Notes: generated from the letters alone by a model not told the origin. Numbered from the stretch's first letter, positions 25,750-34,495 are shown. The stretch is 34,535 nt of DNA from Desulfobulbus sp. (GCA_009778955.1 WRFD01000003.1:1-34535); one strand, 5' to 3'. Numbers and translations: made by a program.

Positions 25750-26190
25750 ATGCTTGCCAGTTCCTCCTTGACCGGCCTTTTCCTGGCCTCGTTTCTGGCC
25801 GCCACCATTCTGCCGATGCAGTCGGAAGCGATCCTGGTCGGGCTGCTCCTCACCGGCGACTATCCGGTTTTCGCGCTGCTGGTCGTGGCAAGCTGCGGCA
25901 ATATCCTCGGCTCGGCGTGCAACTGGTGGTTGGGCCGGCACGTCGAGCGATACCGCCATTGCTCCTGGTTTCCGGCGAGCGAGCAGCGGCTGCATCAGAC
26001 CCAACAGTGGTACCGGCGCTATGGCAGGTGGTCGCTGCTGTTGTCTTGGGCGCCGATCATCGGCGACCCGCTCACCGTTGCCGCGGGCATCATGCGCGAG
26101 CCCCTGCCGGTTTTCCTCCTGATCGTCAGCATTGCCAAAGCCGGACGCTACCTGATCCTGGCGGCCGCCACCCTGAACTGGCTCTCCTGA
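25750..26190 (+). CDS. YqaA-family (DedA/SNARE-associated-like) membrane protein
   Basis: The 146-residue protein matches YqaA-type members of the DedA superfamily. It begins with LFLASFLAATILPMQSEAIL, has the loop GNILGSACNWWLGRHVER, then RYGRWSLLLSWAPIIGDPLTVAAGIMR (conserved Gly-Asp-Pro) and a final hydrophobic helix. DedA proteins are implicated in lipid carrier or phospholipid flipping (undecaprenyl phosphate recycling for some). The start at 25750 has only a weak ribosome binding site. It may be transcribed by read-through from the sigma-54 operon 290 bases upstream or by its own promoter; neither is shown. Confidence 0.8.
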   Translation: MLASSSLTGLFLASFLAATILPMQSEAILVGLLLTGDYPVFALLVVASCGNILGSACNWWLGRHVERYRHCSWFPASEQRLHQTQQWYRRYGRWSLLLSWAPIIGDPLTVAAGIMREPLPVFLLIVSIAKAGRYLILAAATLNWLS

Positions 26191-26241
26191 ACAAACCGCC
26201 GGCAACTACAAAATAGAGCGCACCGATTGCCTGATGCGGTT

Positions 26242-27282
26242 CTATTGCGCCGGCCCTGACGGCTGCCCCCCGGCCGGGATCGGGGAAGGCTCGATCGAGG
26301 ATGACTGCACAGGCGTCTTGACCCGCACCAGAGAAGAACGGGACGCACTTTTCAATTCGTCCACCTGCCAGCCGTCAACCCGGAACAACTGCCCCTGGTT
26401 GGACACCTTGAGCACCAACGACGGGTCAGCCGGAAGCGCCGGCGCCGCATCCTTCTTTACCGGTTGCGCCGGCTTCGGCGGCTGACCGAAGACATATTCG
26501 ACAACCATACCGTTGTCGAGTTCCACAGTACACTTCAGCTCCGGGGTGGACAGACCGTATTCAGGCTTGGCCTCGGCGCCGAGAAGGCCGTTGACCATCA
26601 GGCCTGCAAGCCGGTTGACCAGGGCGTCGCGCCGCTCCTTGACCACCTCTTCATCGGGCGCAAGATCGGATGGTTGCAGGCCGTCCTGCCCCCGTTCCAA
26701 GCGCAGGCCGGGCAATTCGATCCGCTTGATCTGCTCGGGCTTAAGTTGGAGGATCCTAGAGTCGATCCAACTGTCGGTCCTGACCTCAAGGTCGTGCTGG
26801 GACAAGGACAGGGACTGAATTTCAGGATCGTTGTCGGCCCTGAGATAGATCTTGCGCAGGCCGGGCGAGGTGCCGAAGTAAAGGATCGCCAGCGCGGTCC
26901 CATCCTTGAGCAGATTCAGCTTGCGGACATACCGGTCCGGCGCCACCTTGAAGCGGGCGGCCGCCTCGGCGGTGGTAGCCTCAGGCCAGCCGCGCTCCAT
27001 GCTGACCAATTGGTCGATCAGGTCCTGCACCCTGGCTGAGTCCGCCGGAAACGACCCGGCCTCAGGCAACAGCCATCGGTCCTTGTCCTTTTTCAGCGCC
27101 AGGTGGCGCCCTTCGCCATCTTCGAGCAGCACCTCGTTGACATCGGCCGCCTTGAAGGCGAGCAAGGCTCCCTTTTCCGGTCGCGCCGTCCCGGTGCGGT
27201 CGATGAAGCGGGTCGCCAACAACAGCCCGATCTGCACCAGCAGCAGGATCAAGCACCCCCAAATCAGTCGTTTCATGGTCAT
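26242..27282 (-). CDS. DUF4340 domain protein of a Gld-type ABC system
   Basis: The 346-residue protein has one N-terminal membrane helix (LIWGCLILLLVQIGLLLA) and a DUF4340 body of short repeated sheet segments (ADVNEVLLEDGEGRHLALKKDKDRWLL, IKRIELPGLRLERGQDG, CTVELDNGMVVEYVFGQ), with a Pro/Ser-rich tail. DUF4340 genes commonly accompany GldA/GldG-type ABC transporter genes. The ATG at 27282 overlaps the upstream stop (ATGA), so it is the last gene of the operon gldA-like, gldFG-like, DUF4340. Function unknown. Confidence 0.8.
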   Translation of the reverse strand: MTMKRLIWGCLILLLVQIGLLLATRFIDRTGTARPEKGALLAFKAADVNEVLLEDGEGRHLALKKDKDRWLLPEAGSFPADSARVQDLIDQLVSMERGWPEATTAEAAARFKVAPDRYVRKLNLLKDGTALAILYFGTSPGLRKIYLRADNDPEIQSLSLSQHDLEVRTDSWIDSRILQLKPEQIKRIELPGLRLERGQDGLQPSDLAPDEEVVKERRDALVNRLAGLMVNGLLGAEAKPEYGLSTPELKCTVELDNGMVVEYVFGQPPKPAQPVKKDAAPALPADPSLVLKVSNQGQLFRVDGWQVDELKSASRSSLVRVKTPVQSSSIEPSPIPAGGQPSGPAQ

Positions 27283-30209
27283 GCCCTCCCGGCGACCAAC
27301 ATAAGTTCACGCCGCCGCGACCTGGTCTGGATCGTCCGGTGCAGCCCCCAGACGATCAACAGGCCGACAGCTGCCAGACCGTAGTTGAGATACTCCCACC
27401 GCATCCGTTCCGCCTTGTCCATGGGCAGCAGGGTCCGGGCGAAGTGGCCGCGGCCCCGGATGGAAAGCAGATCGCGGTCCTCCAACGACCAGTCGATGCA
27501 GTTGGCCACCAGTTGCAGCGGGTTGAGATAGCGGCTGCCGCTGGCTCCGGAGGCCAGATCGAGGCTGGTGTCGGCCAGAAAGGTATTGGATGCCAGCAGA
27601 ATGATCCGGGCCGAATCCGACGACCGGTCCAGCACCCGGCCGATCACTTCGGGCCGGGCTTGCTCCGCCTCGGCGTCCTTGCCATTTTTGGGGTCGGATT
27701 GGGCGGCAGCCTGCCGTTTTTTCTCCTTTTCGGCCTGCTGATTTGCCTCCTCGATCAGAGGCGAAGTCTTGCCCTTGAACCAGGAATCAAAGCCGCCTTC
27801 CACCATCATCGCCAGCAACTGCCGACCAACGGGTTCACCTTGGGCAAAGCCGGCCTGGCCGTACTGGTTGAAATCGGGCTGAATATCTATGGAATCGGAC
27901 AGCCAGGCCTCTTGCGAACTCTCCAACAGCCGCACCACCCTCCGGCCCTTGTCCTGCCCGCCGTCTACCTTGATCGGCGAGGCCCAGGTCATGGACAATT
28001 GGTCAATGCCGGTGAGCAGGCCGCTGTCCCGATTCATGCCATCATTCCTGATGTCAATGAAATAGGGATAGTTGAGCAGATGGGTCTCGCGGATGGTGAG
28101 GCCGCCGGCTTGGCGCTCCACCGGCACCGGAAAGGCGGCATTCTGCGGGTCGAGCACCAGGGTCGACTCCATCTTGATGCCGTAGCTGGCCAGCCAGTCG
28201 CCGAGGCCGCTTTTCTTTTCCTCGGCGCTGATCCGCCCTTGGAGACTCACGTCAAAGGGTGCGGTGGCCAGGACCACGGTGCCGCCCTGCATGAGGAACT
28301 GATCGATGGCAAACACCTGTTTTTCCTGAAGCCGTTCAGGGGCGACCACCACCAGGATGTCTGCCTCCGGGTCCACCTGTCCGGCGCTCAAATCAACGGG
28401 TTTGACCCGGTGTTCCTCTGCAATGAAGTTGTGCAGGAATTGAAAGGTGTTGCCCTGGCTGGGCATGCCGAATTGGGCCATGTCCGGATTGGCCTGAGGC
28501 GTGTACAGGGCCACGGTCCTGAGCATGCCCTTGGAGAAACGCTTCAGCCCGGCGGTGATGGCGGCTTTCAGCGCCGCCTTGTCCAGGGCCGTGGGCAGGG
28601 CAACCTGCACCTGCTGGCCGCCGCTCTCCAAGATCATGTAGAACCAAAACGTCTGGGGCGACAACAGGTCGGCCACCATCGGCCGCATGCCTAATTCCTT
28701 GCCCAACCGCTCGGCAAGTTGGCCGCCGCCTCCATCGGGGTCAACAAAATCGATGGCCAGCTTATCGCCGGCCTGCTGCTTGAAATCGGCCAGGACCGCG
28801 TCCAGTGACTTTTTCAATTCGACCAATTGCTGCGGCAGCCTGGCATCGGGCGAGAAATAGCCGTGGAACACCACCGGCCCATTGATGGCCGCAAAGAGGT
28901 TACCGCCGCCCTGATAGCTGTAGAGCACTTTCTTGATTGCCCGGGTGATGTCGTGCTCCGGGTTGCGGAGCTCCACCTCCAATTTGGTGTCGCCCTCGCT
29001 CTTAATCTCGATCAGATCCCGGAAGCCGAGGGTGACAAACTCGTCGCCATACTTGACCAGGATATCGAAATAGGAGTTGGTGACCGCAGTCTGGTAGCGG
29101 GAAGCGGTCTGAAAAGGAACGGGGCGGATGGAATATTTTTCACCAGCCTCCTGCTCCAATTCCGGCTTTTCCTGGGGATCGACGAATTCGACCTTAACCT
29201 TGCCCTCGCCGGCCACCTCGTACTCACGCAGCAAATCGCGCAGTTGTGGCTGCAAAGGGGCAAGGAGCGGATGGGTCTGGGCTGAAAAATAGCCGCGAAT
29301 CAGCAGCGGCTCCTGCAACCGCGCCAGATAGGATCGGGTGGCAGGTGAAATCGAATAGATGCGGCCCTGGGTCAGATCGGCGCGCAGCATGCCCAGCGGC
29401 GCCAGCCACAGGTTCAACAAAAAAAAGTTGGCCACCAGCAGCCCGGTCAGTGTCCGCCAGCGGCGGTGCGCGCTGTTGGCCGGGTTTCCGGCCCATCGCT
29501 GCCGTTCCAGGGTGTAGACGTTGAGGGACAGGAAAATGCCGGTCAGACTCAGGTAGTAGGCTAGGTCGCGCAGGTCGATCACCCCCCGGGTAATGGAGGC
29601 GAACCGGGAACCGGCGCCGATCAGTTTGAGCATGTCCCCGACCTGACTGCCGAACAAGGAGGTCAGGGTGTTGGCCCCCACCAGGTAGAGCACGGTGCAA
29701 ACCAAGGTGGTGACGATCAGGCTGACGATCTGGCTGTTGAACTGGGCGCTGACAAAAAGGCCGATGGCAAGATAGGCCCCAGCCAGGCACAGACTGGCGA
29801 GATAGCCGCCAAAGACCGGCCCCCAGTCGAGCTGACCGAGCCGTGAAATGGTAATGGGCAGGGGCAGTGTCAACAGCAGGCCGATGGCGACCAGGCCGAG
29901 GCAGGCCACGAACTTGCCGCCGACCAGGGTCGGCAGCCCCACCGGTGCGGTCAGAAGCGGCTCCAGGGTGCCGGCCCGGTGCTCCTCCGACCAGACCCGC
30001 ATGGTGATGGCGGCCGAAAGAAAAATCAGCAGCAACGGCATCCACTCGAACATCAGCCGTACATCGGCGATATTGCGACTGAAAAAGGTTTCAACCCAGA
30101 AAAAGATGAACAGAGTGGCGGCAAGAAAGGCGCCAAAAAAGATGAAGGCAGCGGGCGTGGCGAAAAAGACGGCCAACTCCCGGCGGGCGACCTTGCGCAG
30201 GGTGTTCAT
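27279..30209 (-). CDS. Fused ABC-2 permease and GldG-like auxiliary protein
   Basis: The 976-residue protein joins two parts usually encoded separately. Residues 1-240 are a GldF-like ABC-2 permease with about six helices (FFATPAAFIFFGAFLAATLFIF, PLLTAPVGLPTLVGGKFVACLGLVAIGLLL). From about 250 comes a GldG-like region: a helix (LLVANFFLLNLWLAPLG) followed by RADLTQGRIYSISPATRSYLARL, an extracytoplasmic GldG domain, and a final helix (YLNYGLAAVGLLIVWGLHR). GldAFG is named from Flavobacterium gliding, but this organism need not glide; fused GldFG proteins are common in delta-proteobacteria. Stop and start overlap its neighbours by ATGA. Confidence 0.9.
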   Translation of the reverse strand: MNTLRKVARRELAVFFATPAAFIFFGAFLAATLFIFFWVETFFSRNIADVRLMFEWMPLLLIFLSAAITMRVWSEEHRAGTLEPLLTAPVGLPTLVGGKFVACLGLVAIGLLLTLPLPITISRLGQLDWGPVFGGYLASLCLAGAYLAIGLFVSAQFNSQIVSLIVTTLVCTVLYLVGANTLTSLFGSQVGDMLKLIGAGSRFASITRGVIDLRDLAYYLSLTGIFLSLNVYTLERQRWAGNPANSAHRRWRTLTGLLVANFFLLNLWLAPLGMLRADLTQGRIYSISPATRSYLARLQEPLLIRGYFSAQTHPLLAPLQPQLRDLLREYEVAGEGKVKVEFVDPQEKPELEQEAGEKYSIRPVPFQTASRYQTAVTNSYFDILVKYGDEFVTLGFRDLIEIKSEGDTKLEVELRNPEHDITRAIKKVLYSYQGGGNLFAAINGPVVFHGYFSPDARLPQQLVELKKSLDAVLADFKQQAGDKLAIDFVDPDGGGGQLAERLGKELGMRPMVADLLSPQTFWFYMILESGGQQVQVALPTALDKAALKAAITAGLKRFSKGMLRTVALYTPQANPDMAQFGMPSQGNTFQFLHNFIAEEHRVKPVDLSAGQVDPEADILVVVAPERLQEKQVFAIDQFLMQGGTVVLATAPFDVSLQGRISAEEKKSGLGDWLASYGIKMESTLVLDPQNAAFPVPVERQAGGLTIRETHLLNYPYFIDIRNDGMNRDSGLLTGIDQLSMTWASPIKVDGGQDKGRRVVRLLESSQEAWLSDSIDIQPDFNQYGQAGFAQGEPVGRQLLAMMVEGGFDSWFKGKTSPLIEEANQQAEKEKKRQAAAQSDPKNGKDAEAEQARPEVIGRVLDRSSDSARIILLASNTFLADTSLDLASGASGSRYLNPLQLVANCIDWSLEDRDLLSIRGRGHFARTLLPMDKAERMRWEYLNYGLAAVGLLIVWGLHRTIQTRSRRRELMLVAGRA

Positions 30210-31138
30210 TGTTCCCTTCCTCCAGTCATGTTGATTTCACTGAATATTTTTTCCAAATTACGCGTTTCGGGGGCAAGGCCATACAGGGGCCGTCCCTGAT
30301 TGACCAGGGCGGCGGCCACCAAGGGCGCAAGGTCGTGCGCGGCCATGGCGCCGGAGACGGCATAGCAACATCGGCCGCTTTCGGCGGGCAGGGCCTCGAC
30401 CGCGCCCACCCCTTCCACTCCGGCGAGCAGGGCATCGGCCCCGGCCTGACGGTCGGTTGTCACCAGCAGTCGCTGTCCGGCGCCCAGTTCGGCCAGGCGG
30501 GCATCCACAACCTTGCGGCCGCGCTGGATGATGATCACCCGGTCGCAGACCGCCTGCACCTCCTGGAGAATATGGGTCGAGATCAGCAGGGTCGATTTCT
30601 GGGCCAAATCCCTGAGCAGGCCGCGCATGTGCTGAATCTGGGTGGGGTCGAGGCCGTTGGTGGGTTCGTCGAGAATGAGCATTTTCGGACGATGCAGGAT
30701 AGCCTGGGCCACGCCGACCCGCTGGCGGTAACCGCGCGACAGGGTGGCGATTTGCTGCCCGGCCTTGTCGGTCAGCGCGGTCCACTCCAGGGTCTCGCGC
30801 AACAGCGGTCCCATGCGGTCAGCCTCGACCTCGTGCAGGATCGCCTGGTACTCGAGGTAGCCCGCCACGGTCATTTCCGGATAAAGCGGGCAATTTTCCG
30901 GCAGATAGCCGATAAGCGACTGGATGGCGCGCCGGTTACCGACCATTTTCAGATCATTGATCCGGATGGCGCCGCCAGTCGGTTCGAGAAAGCCGGTCAG
31001 CATTTTCATGATTGTGGTTTTGCCGGCCCCGTTATGGCCGAGAAGGCCGACAATTTCGCCGGCGCCAATGGTAAAAGAGACATCATCGACCGCGATATGC
31101 GGTCCATAAGTTCGAGTCAGATGGTCGACTAGGATCAT
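30206..31138 (-). CDS. ABC transporter ATP-binding protein (GldA-like)
   Basis: The 310-residue ATPase has Walker A GHNGAGKTT, Q loop region IGYLPENCPLYPEM, signature LSRGYRQRVG, Walker B MLILDEPTNGLDP and H-loop STH. The signature is the LSxGxRQR variant seen in ABC-2 exporters and GldA. A C-terminal regulatory extension follows (LLVTTDRQAGADALLAGVEG). The ATG at 31138 has AGGAG 11 bases upstream. It powers the fused permease downstream, and the stop overlaps that gene by ATGA. A promoter is predicted at 31358-31385. Confidence 0.93.
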   Translation of the reverse strand: MILVDHLTRTYGPHIAVDDVSFTIGAGEIVGLLGHNGAGKTTIMKMLTGFLEPTGGAIRINDLKMVGNRRAIQSLIGYLPENCPLYPEMTVAGYLEYQAILHEVEADRMGPLLRETLEWTALTDKAGQQIATLSRGYRQRVGVAQAILHRPKMLILDEPTNGLDPTQIQHMRGLLRDLAQKSTLLISTHILQEVQAVCDRVIIIQRGRKVVDARLAELGAGQRLLVTTDRQAGADALLAGVEGVGAVEALPAESGRCCYAVSGAMAAHDLAPLVAAALVNQGRPLYGLAPETRNLEKIFSEINMTGGREQ

Positions 31139-31702
31139 AATTATCTCCTATACAACGAAAAACTGGGCCAAAGGGGCGTCGGATCAAGCGATCAGGCAGA
31201 CAAAGGTGGCGGGCAGCGGTTTTACGAACAGCCCGGATACGGGCAGAGACAGGAAAGGCGCCTGGCGGCGCCGGCAATGGCATACGGACACATGGACATG
31301 GGGACACGGGAAGCGTCGGAAGAGCGCGATCATTCCCTGCGGGGCAATCCGGGGCACATAATAACGCAGGGCCGCAGCTTGTCAACCACGGCAACGGATA
31401 TTTTTTCTTGGAAAAGGCGGGAGACCGCAGGTCAAAGACTGTTTCCGGCCCTGCTGACAGCGGCAGGTCCGCCGGAAGCAAGCCGTCATGTTCCGGCAGA
31501 AGTGATTTCTTCGAGCAGTACGTGACCAAGGCGCGCACCCAGTGCCGGCTCGTCCCCCTTTCGCCGCGCCTCTATCCCCTTTTGTGGCCGTTATGGCCAA
31601 AATGAGGCTGTGCGGGCGCTCCGGTCCCGGATATGGCTCAGCTTTCCGGCAATGCGGCGCAACCGCCGGTCATGCCAGCGCATTTCAAGGAACTCAAAAC
31701 CC
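31139..31702. other. Intergenic region without a supported gene
   Basis: Besides the promoter at 31358-31385 and its leader, no gene is supported. The open frames across 31083-31600 are Pro/Arg/Cys-rich shadows with no ribosome binding site. GGCGCC-TGGC-GGCGCC near 31258-31275 forms a small stem in the leader. Confidence 0.5.
31358..31385 (-). promoter_or_regulatory. Sigma-70 promoter of the gldA-like operon
   Basis: On the minus strand TTGACA (31385-31380, perfect -35), a 16-base spacer and TATTAT (31363-31358, five of six) make a good promoter. It would start transcription near 31351, leaving a leader of about 210 bases before the ATG at 31138. The leader contains GGCGCC hairpins (about 31258-31275) but no recognised riboswitch. 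Confidence 0.7.
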
Positions 31703-32182
31703 TTATTTACTGTTAATATCCTGCCCACAGACCCGGCCGGCGTCCGCATGGGGCCGGTACACTTCGAGGACGCCTTCCTCAGGCATGTAAATGATATTGT
31801 AGATGTTCCGGGAATACCAATACCCTGCCCGACGCCCGTCGGGCGTGAGAATGACGCCGCCGCGATAGATACAGGCAGCAGGATAATTTTCAGTCCGGAA
31901 CATGTGCAGCCACCCGTTTAATTTGGCTTCAGTCATGTCGGTCTCTGCCCAGACCCTTGTCCGCAGGGTAAACCGACGGTCAATGGCGATGACAGAGTCC
32001 GGCATCGCGAATGACCCGATGTAATAGTAGGCATGGTCCGGAAGCACGACGCCGGATTCGAACAAGTCCTGGGCTCTCGAGTCCGTGGTCCATTGTCCGG
32101 CGGGTGGCCCGCCAGCACAACCGGCGAGAAAAACGGCAACAGCGGCAAGGGCAATCAGCCGCGCCAAAATGAACGTTTGCAT
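31703..32182 (-). CDS. Small lipoprotein, unknown function
   Basis: The 159-residue product has a lipoprotein signal peptide: a charged start, a hydrophobic core and the lipobox LAGC (LIALAAVAVFLAGC). The body (YYYIGSFAMPDSVIAIDRRF, RTRVWAETDMTEAKLNGWLHM, YWYSRNIYNIIYMPEEG) is rich in tyrosine and beta-strand patterns. I recognise no family. The ATG at 32182 is preferred because AAGGG lies six bases before it; the ATG at 32188 directly abuts that site. It is monocistronic, with the RlpA-like gene 44 bases upstream on the same strand. Confidence 0.75.
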   Translation of the reverse strand: MQTFILARLIALAAVAVFLAGCAGGPPAGQWTTDSRAQDLFESGVVLPDHAYYYIGSFAMPDSVIAIDRRFTLRTRVWAETDMTEAKLNGWLHMFRTENYPAACIYRGGVILTPDGRRAGYWYSRNIYNIIYMPEEGVLEVYRPHADAGRVCGQDINSK

Positions 32183-32226
32183 ATGCATCCCTTAACGAAT
32201 AAGAGAGGAGGACTGGCGGCGCCTGT

Positions 32227-32733
32227 CTACGAGTTTTTCACTGCGGATTCGGAAAGGATTTCCAACTTCACGAGGGCTTTTCCGGTTTTATGCATCCCTA
32301 CTTGCGCCGCTGCGGCGGCTGAGAGGTCGATGATGCGGTCGGCATGCCAGGGGCCGCGGTCGTTGATCACCACCTCGACCGATTGCTTGCTCCGGACATT
32401 GGTGACCAGCACTTTTGTGCCGAGCGGCAGGGTTCGATGGGCCGCAGTCATTTGCTTCTGGCTGAACCGCTGGCCGCTGGCTGTCTTGCGTCCGTTCAGC
32501 CGGTCGGAATAGACGACGGCTATGCCTTTCAGAGTCAGGGACGAATCGGACTTGTGCGACCGGACGATTGCATGGGATTTCGTGGCGGATTTCGTCGAGG
32601 AAGCAATTTTCGGAGAGGCCTGCGATGTCTTGGGCGCCGTGGTTGCCGCCGCGGAATAACATGGTTGTCCAAAGGAAAACTCAAACATCGCCAAGCCGAT
32701 TACTGCAAAGAATACGAGCTTGGAGGTCTGCAT
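32227..32733 (-). CDS. RlpA-family septal ring lytic transglycosylase-like protein
   Basis: The 168-residue protein has a signal peptide (MQTSKLVFFAVIGLAMFEFS), a Ser/Thr/Lys-rich linker, then the double-psi beta-barrel of RlpA: YSDRLNGRKTASGQRF, MTAAHRTLPLGTKVLVTN, VVINDRGPWHADRIIDLS and AAQVGMHKTG. RlpA in Pseudomonas cleaves peptidoglycan glycan strands lacking stem peptides at the division site. The SPOR domain found in many RlpA proteins is absent here, so septal targeting is not given by sequence. The ATG at 32733 has GAGAG nine bases upstream. Confidence 0.88.
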   Translation of the reverse strand: MQTSKLVFFAVIGLAMFEFSFGQPCYSAAATTAPKTSQASPKIASSTKSATKSHAIVRSHKSDSSLTLKGIAVVYSDRLNGRKTASGQRFSQKQMTAAHRTLPLGTKVLVTNVRSKQSVEVVINDRGPWHADRIIDLSAAAAAQVGMHKTGKALVKLEILSESAVKNS

Positions 32734-33161
32734 AATGTATTTCTCTCAAGTTGAAGTCAACAACGGCTCTCGCTATCAAGATAAGGGAAAATAACAGAAA
32801 TTCGATATATTGCAAGACAAACCCGTTTCAACTCCTTGGCGATTGTTCCGAACATGCTGAAAATTCAGGGTATTTTTTTTGTTTTTGGGACCGTGCGCTT
32901 GCTTTGATTCCTGACCGGAGGCATTGCCCCGCCATGTCCACAAAAAAATTGCGAAAAAAACATCGCCAAGGGCGCGATCCTGATCTGTTCCGATCATTAT
33001 CGTGCTGGAACAATGTCATTTTCAGCGATTGATTTTCCTTGGTGAACATAGCTCTCTTGGGAGAGCACATCGTAGTTTTGTGGTGGTTCGCCCGGCGCAA
33101 GACGCAGATACCCGGCAAGGCATCTTTTCATGGGATCATAAAAAAAAATCCATTCTTGCAC
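32734..33161. other. AT-rich intergenic region, no supported gene
   Basis: The stretch from the RlpA-like gene to the interrupted small gene has no convincing frame. GCTCTC-TTGG-GAGAGC (33052-33067) is a short hairpin without a T-run. A CTGAAAATTCAG...TATTTTTTTT stretch near 32858-32880 looks weakly terminator-like on the plus strand, but no plus-strand gene precedes it. Confidence 0.4.
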
Positions 33162-33380
33162 TCAAGGCCAAACCGGCACATTAACTCGTCTTACAAAGAG
33201 TCTAATATCTTTGCTTTCAGGTTTCGTGGCCATGATCGTGAGCTGATTGAAATTTTGGACCTGCGCGGTGATCTCATAGTTGGACAGACCCTTAAAAATG
33301 AAATCTTTGAACTTTTCCTCCGCCTAAGCCGAAACAGCGAAGCGCAAAAGCAAGGACAGGGCCATGAAAAAGCGTTTCAT
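33162..33380 (-). pseudogene. Small secreted protein gene with an in-frame TAG at the signal peptide end
   Basis: From an ATG at 33380 with AAGGAG upstream the frame reads MKRFFMALSLLLRFAVSA, then TAG (33326-33324), then continues open for 53 residues: AEEKFKDFIFKGLSNYEI, TAQVQNFNQLTIMATK and more, to TGA at 33162. The N-terminus is a textbook signal peptide and the residues after the TAG continue as a mature protein of plausible composition. The stop probably replaced one residue (a TGG-to-TAG change would fit), making it a recent pseudogene, a sequencing error, or a suppressed stop. I recognise no family. Confidence 0.55.
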
Positions 33381-33432
33381 GCGTTCATCTCCTTTGGGCA
33401 GTTGAGTAACAGTATCGAGCAAGTTCTTTGCA

Positions 33433-33512
33433 TTTTCAGGAAAAATTACCTTGTAATGAATACCGGGAGGATTATACCCTAACCAAGAACATTGCACGCG
33501 TTTTCAGGAAAA
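33433..33512. repeat. Direct repeat TTTTCAGGAAAA flanking a TATAAT box
   Basis: The 12-base near-palindrome TTTTCAGGAAAA occurs at 33433-33444 and 33501-33512. Between them, on the minus strand, TATAAT lies at 33476-33471, upstream of the small secreted-protein gene. The pair could be an operator, but no -35 box stands out. Confidence 0.35.
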
Positions 33513-33637
33513 TACCCTTACCCGCAGCCAGCCTGATGACAATCACCCCCAACGTTCGCTCTTGCCGCGATACCGCTCCGGTTGGTCTTTCTAATTCGGT
33601 AAACGATTGAGAAAAACTTTAACATCAGCTCGCAGCT

Positions 33638-34474
33638 ATGCTTAAAAATTTAATTCCATGTTTTATCTGGTTGATAATGCTCACAGGTCCCGATGTCTCC
33701 TTTTCCGGACAGTCTTTTTACGTCTACAAATCACCTGATCCGGATGCAATCAATAAGCCAAACAAACATACCCCCAAAAACAATGCAAAAATAAATACCG
33801 ATAACAGCAAACCTTTCTCCACAAGTGATACTCCCGTAAAGTTGCAATGCAACTCTCCTGAACAAGAAGTTAATCTGGCGAAATCCGGCGACGAAAATGC
33901 TCAATTCAAGGTTGGATTGAACATGTATCGCGGTAAAGAATCAGGATGCAACAAGAAAGAAGGACTTCTTTTTCTGATCAATGCGGCAAAAAATGGGAAA
34001 TACTCGGACGAGTCATTGAATATTATCGGATATGAATATTACAAAGGTGAAAACATCCCCAAGGATTATGATGAATCAAGAAAATGGTTAAAAATAGCCG
34101 CTGACAACGACAATGCGCAAGCGCAAAATGATCTCGCCTATTTATTTTTCAATGGCATAGGTGGTGCAATAGATTATCAGGCCGCATTTGCATTGTACCA
34201 AAAATCAGCTTTGCATGGATATCAATTGGCGCAGGCAAATCTGGGGACCATGTATGCCAATGGACTCGGCACAGAGAAGAACAGAGAGAAAGGCTATGCG
34301 TGGTATGACATCGCCTCCCTCAATGGCAATGATCCAGCCATGCGCAACAAGAAAATATTATCGTCAGAGATGACGACCGATGAAATACATGCCGCTCAAC
34401 ATCTTTCTTCAGCACTCTTCAAAACGATAGAGCAAGCAACTACCCCTGATCAACCTAACGAAAACAAAGAGTAA
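33638..34474 (+). CDS. Sel1-repeat protein, secreted
   Basis: The 278-residue protein has a signal peptide (MLKNLIPCFIWLIMLTG), a polar linker rich in Asn/Lys/Pro, then Sel1-like repeats (TPR-related, about 36 residues each): AKSGDENAQFKVGLNMYRG, AAKNGKYSDESLNIIGYEYY, AADNDNAQAQNDLAYLFFNG, SALHGYQLAQANLGTMYANG and a last partial unit. Sel1 proteins are protein-protein adaptors, often at the cell envelope. The gene is clearly richer in A and T than the rest of the window, with Lys, Asn and Ile codons ending in A or T, suggesting transfer. The ribosome binding site is weak. Confidence 0.85.
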   Translation: MLKNLIPCFIWLIMLTGPDVSFSGQSFYVYKSPDPDAINKPNKHTPKNNAKINTDNSKPFSTSDTPVKLQCNSPEQEVNLAKSGDENAQFKVGLNMYRGKESGCNKKEGLLFLINAAKNGKYSDESLNIIGYEYYKGENIPKDYDESRKWLKIAADNDNAQAQNDLAYLFFNGIGGAIDYQAAFALYQKSALHGYQLAQANLGTMYANGLGTEKNREKGYAWYDIASLNGNDPAMRNKKILSSEMTTDEIHAAQHLSSALFKTIEQATTPDQPNENKE

Positions 34475-34495
34475 TGAGCGCGTTGCTCACCGAAC
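34473..34495 (-). repeat. Inverted copy of the 23-base repeat at 7434-7456
   Basis: Read on the minus strand it is GTTCGGTGAGCAACGCGCTCATT, matching 7434-7456 at 22 of 23 positions. It overlaps the stop codon of the Sel1 gene by two bases. The following CATTTCGACGAGCGCAACG (34513-34531) is the CATTTCGAC-type repeat also seen near 7190, so a larger element probably continues past the window. Confidence 0.6.

Noticed and set aside
27339-28694. 451-codon plus-strand open frame
   Set aside because: It is the antisense shadow of the GldG-like region, which has clear domain structure on the minus strand.
33324-33326. TAG as a pyrrolysine codon
   Set aside because: It is at a signal-peptide cleavage site, where such a residue has no known role, and no pyl genes are in the window; simple mutation is more likely.
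33039-33482. 147-codon plus-strand open frame
   Set aside because: It is antisense to the small secreted-protein gene, which has a better ribosome binding site and a signal peptide.
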